From contig WNNJ02003646.1 of assembly GCA_012934845.2 (NCBI GenBank), positions 44,966 through 108,965 of the forward strand: DNA of 64,000 nt. The letters are read 5' to 3'. Source of the stretch: Pomphorhynchus laevis (lineage: Eukaryota; Acanthocephala; Palaeacanthocephala; Echinorhynchida; Pomphorhynchidae). Positions 61,748 through 64,000 of this stretch are shown one piece after another. The position numbers were made by a program, and so were the translations under genes. Under the pieces are notes generated by a model. It had not been told where the DNA came from and ran no database searches. It worked only from the letters and a program-made list of their open reading frames with translations. Numbering within the stretch: the first letter of the stretch is position 1; each line of letters starts with the position of its first letter.

Positions 61748-62099
61748 TTCACAGTCTTGTTCGCTGGCACGCATTTGCCACGTTAAAATAAATCCTTTTA
61801 TTTTTTTTAATAAATCATCAGATATGAAAGAGATTTTAATCTCACCATGGAATAGTTTTATCTTGTGAAATAGAACACGATTCTTATAAGTTTTGACAAA
61901 ATCGCGAATGATAACATTGCATAAATTCTTCTTTGCTAATGATTGTAAGTGCTTAATAATGAGTGAGTTTTTTAACTTCGGGATGGGGGAAGTATATCCC
62001 CATCACTAGATAAACACAAAACATGACTGACCATCGTCGCCGTAGAAATCGTCGAAGAAGAGGCAAAACTTACACTTTTCTCTCCATGAAAATAAAAAA

Positions 62100-62360
62100 A
62101 CGTTTCATAAAAACGTTTAATTGATCCTGATCCAAAATTCCAAATCAGCAGCTAGTGAAATATTAAAATAAAATAGTTTTATTGATTCTAAAATTCTCAA
62201 TTAGCTGCTAGAAAAATATTAAAATAAAATAGTTTATTGATACTGATCCAAAATTTAAAATTAGCTGATTGCGAAATATCGAAAAAGTGATTTTACTTAT
62301 CCTGCTCAGAACAAATTAGCAGCTATCGAATTATTTAAATTAAAATGTATTTTATTAACA
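62100..62360. repeat. Tandem repeat, right part (about 60-70-bp units)
   Basis: Units such as AAATAGTTTTATTGAT ... AAATTAGCTG continue the array of 56300-56577. A small CGTTT...AAACG dyad (62101-62119) lies at the junction with LINE-B copy 7. Confidence 0.7.
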
Positions 62361-62489
62361 AACTTACAGCTATTCCTGCTTATATGATGGATTAAATCGA
62401 TAATTATGTATACAATTAATAATCAATCTACATTTCACAAGTTTAATTCTAAATTATGAATTAACCCTAAGTTAATACGTTACGACGAA

Positions 62490-63344
62490 TTACAATTTTC
62501 TTGCGACTGACTTGCCAAGCTTTTTAATATTGCGATTAGCTTCTTCAATACGACATAGATTGGAATTTATTGTCTTTAGGATACCTGTTTCCATATTACA
62601 TCTATCGAATATAGTTTTAAATATCTCCATAGATTTTAAAATATCAGATATGCAGTCATTGTAAGAATTTTCATAGCTCAAAGAATCCTTCTTAAATTCT
62701 TGATCATCTTCGTCTCTAGACGATTTTTCTAAAATATAATCGACAATTTCGAAAACTTTGTCCTTCTGAAATATCATGTGCTTGTCCCATAGCGTTTCTA
62801 TCAATTGCTTGAGTACTAGATGAATTGTAAGCAACGCCGATACATATCCTTCATTTTGTAGCAAACATCCTGCATTTGTATCAGTTTTAGAATTATTAAG
62901 ATTTTCTGAATTTACTAACGAGTGTGAATTTTTCCGATACAGTGATAGTTCCATCAATGGCTCATGAACACATAACTCATCGAATTCTTTTACTGCTGAA
63001 TAAAGTTCGTTCTGCTTTTGTGAATTTTTGAAATATAATTCGTTTTTTATAGTTGTGCGAATTTGATTGGAAAGTAATAAAATCTGTGTTGAAAGATGAT
63101 TAACTTCCTTTTCCAATTCAGGCAAGATCTTTTCAGGATTTCTCTCTTCGTCATCAATACATGCGCCGCTTAGCTCATCGCATAAATCAGTGAACATACA
63201 TTGCTCAGAGTTCATATCAGGATCAACAAGTTCAAGCATAAATTGAAAAATCGGAATCGATTCACAACGACGCCAGTCGATAGCATCCATAAGTGAATCA
63301 GGGAAATTTGTAATATCGGCCAATTCTTTTAACGTGGATTTCAT
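62490..63344 (-). CDS. Unrecognised protein, 284 aa, helical/coiled-coil character
   Basis: ATG at 63344 (MKSTLKELADITNFPDSLMD) to TAA at 62490; the same frame stays open a little further upstream without another ATG, so an earlier exon is possible. It is not a transposon protein by any motif I can see. The N-terminal part ends in CDELSG. It then becomes rich in Glu, Lys and Leu with heptad-like spacing (ILPELEKEVNHLSTQILLLS), an Asn/Ser-rich patch, and a second helical half (VFEIVDYILEKSSRDEDD, LCRIEEANRNIKKLGK). No signal peptide or membrane segment. AT-rich like other host DNA here, with no intron inside. A small structural or complex subunit is plausible; no function is claimed. Confidence 0.55.
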   Translation of the reverse strand: MKSTLKELADITNFPDSLMDAIDWRRCESIPIFQFMLELVDPDMNSEQCMFTDLCDELSGACIDDEERNPEKILPELEKEVNHLSTQILLLSNQIRTTIKNELYFKNSQKQNELYSAVKEFDELCVHEPLMELSLYRKNSHSLVNSENLNNSKTDTNAGCLLQNEGYVSALLTIHLVLKQLIETLWDKHMIFQKDKVFEIVDYILEKSSRDEDDQEFKKDSLSYENSYNDCISDILKSMEIFKTIFDRCNMETGILKTINSNLCRIEEANRNIKKLGKSVARKL

Positions 63345-63362
63345 TGTAATACGCAGTGACAA

Positions 63363-64000
63363 AGGCTTATTCTTTTAGCTAATATTAAAAGATCTAAACG
63401 TGAAAATTCTTTTGTTAGATGTAAAATGTTCACAAATGATGCTACAATATCTAAATAGCTGCATTTCATGATTGATTTTGCAGCTAGTCAGTGTAAAAAA
63501 CATTTTCTGGTAGAATTGAAGAAATAATTAAGAATTATGCAAAACGAATAAGAAATTTCTTAATAAATTATATGAGATTAGTAGATTTAACAACTGTTAA
63601 TCACAAATTTGATACAATTTTATATAATAATTTTGTAACGCGATTCCGATATTAAATCCATTAGGCTAGCTGCTTCAATGTACATAGCATCATTGTACGA
63701 AACTCCATACACGGCTCAAGTGTACGGAGCTCCATATGTCCCAAGTTCGAATACAATCAGCACTAGTGTACGGAGTAAGCAGATAATAAGGATTGAAACG
63801 TAAAATGTAGGTCTGACTAATAGCGTCCGGCTGTATCAAGAATAGGAGCGAGCAATACTTGTGAGGATAATGTCGTGATACAATTAGACGAATTTCAGCT
63901 CATAGATGCAATCAAGTTAAATTAATCTTGAATATCTTGAAACCCGATATAAACTCGTAAGTAAAATGATGTCACGCAGACGGACATTTTAAAAAAATGC
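63363..64000. other. Upstream region of the unknown gene
   Basis: AT-rich to 63650. Then a part with short direct repeats GTACGGAGCTCCATA / GTACGAAACTCCATA / GTGTACGGAGTAAGC (63695-63780). No ORF or RNA gene recognised. Confidence 0.4.

Larger units (their letters stand above)
59118..61808 (+). mobile_element. LINE-D, both ends present, RT core deleted
   Basis: It starts with five 13-bp units (GACGACAACCATC type) directly before the ORF1 ATG and ends with GGCACGCATTTGCCACG plus an A/T tail at 61800-61808. AATAA lies on both sides (59113-59117, 61809-61813), a weak candidate target duplication. ORF2 passes from the end of the endonuclease/linker straight to the C-terminal tail: the palm and YADD region are absent, so it is an internally deleted derivative. 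It is inserted in LINE-B copy 7 in the opposite orientation. Confidence 0.8.
56578..62095 (-). mobile_element. LINE-B copy 7, split by a LINE-D insertion
   Basis: The minus strand reads the RT (56952-56551: VVYADYTTALFYGRR) and endonuclease (58207-58016: LNILQWNSRRASALRLLSGR) down to ORF1 (58816-58493 and 59080-58974: IMASLKINNLPCSLDD). The ORF1 frame stops at about 59110 and resumes at about 61809 (KLFHGEIKISFISDDL, minus), running to about 62095. The last 400 bp of the normal 3' end are missing. About ten breaks. It lies inside a tandem repeat array. Confidence 0.8.

Noticed and set aside
62490-63344. Identification as an augmin/HAUS-type or other spindle subunit
   Set aside because: The overall helical look and N-terminal pattern are suggestive only. 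I see no diagnostic residues, so no name is given.
63695-63780. tRNA- or promoter-like element from the GTACGGAG repeats
   Set aside because: No cloverleaf or A/B box arrangement; only short direct repeats.

Overview
The window is animal, probably invertebrate, nuclear DNA. It is AT-rich, it has split genes with GT-AG introns, and it is packed with old retrotransposons. No bacterial, rRNA or tRNA genes were seen. I do not name a species. The two lines of host-like coding sequence are (1) a monocarboxylate-transporter-like gene (SLC16/MCT family) on the minus strand, whose five visible exons run from 35599 down to 633 and whose last exon(s) must lie left of the window, and (2) an unrecognised 284-residue open frame at 62490-63344 (minus). 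In the transporter gene one intron is only 41 nt, while the others are about 5.5, 8.7 and 19.6 kb and are filled with mobile elements.

Most of the rest is non-LTR retrotransposon sequence. I use private labels. LINE-A (1502-5408, one copy) has a gag-like ORF1 and an endonuclease-RT ORF2 broken by a single stop. LINE-B (seven copies: 5850-9918, 20945-24600, 25210-26487, 40745-44200, 45066-48840, 48841-52770, 56578-62095) is an I/Jockey/R1-type element with CCHC knuckles. LINE-C (13037 to about 17500, minus) has two uninterrupted ORFs and is the best-preserved element. LINE-D (59118-61808, plus fragments at 11235-12045, 17850-18240 and 32180-34430) is related to LINE-C and ends in a short GC stem plus an A/T tail. 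A 5'-truncated RT element with a putative C-terminal restriction-like endonuclease (32241-34077) sits inside a LINE-D fragment with a clear 14-bp target-site duplication. Penelope-like element (PLE) pieces lie at 12060-12960, 37200-40000 and 55130-56296, including a GIY-YIG nuclease fragment. Two weak fossils of LTR-type integrating elements lie at 18950-20160 and 27669-28055.

The most interesting structure is a repeat in the transporter introns (28295-29052 and 30320-31033). It carries long terminal inverted repeats and, in its right arm, what reads as a complete type I hammerhead ribozyme core (CTGATGA, stem II, GAAA, a self-complementary stem III, cleavage triplet ATC, closing stem I). A half-hammerhead in the opposite strand lies in the left arm. 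The two direct copies bracket exons 2-3 of the transporter.

Layout: 1-20.3 kb is intron 4 of the transporter, holding LINE-A, LINE-B, LINE-C, PLE and an LTR fossil. Exon 4 is at 20.4 kb, followed by intron 3 with LINE-B copies and the first hammerhead repeat. Exons 2-3 are at 29.2-29.9 kb. Intron 1 holds the second hammerhead repeat and the nested RT element. Exon 1 is at 35.5 kb. From 36 to 62 kb there is a graveyard of PLE and LINE-B/LINE-D insertions, one of which split a tandem repeat. The unknown gene at 62.5-63.3 kb closes the window.
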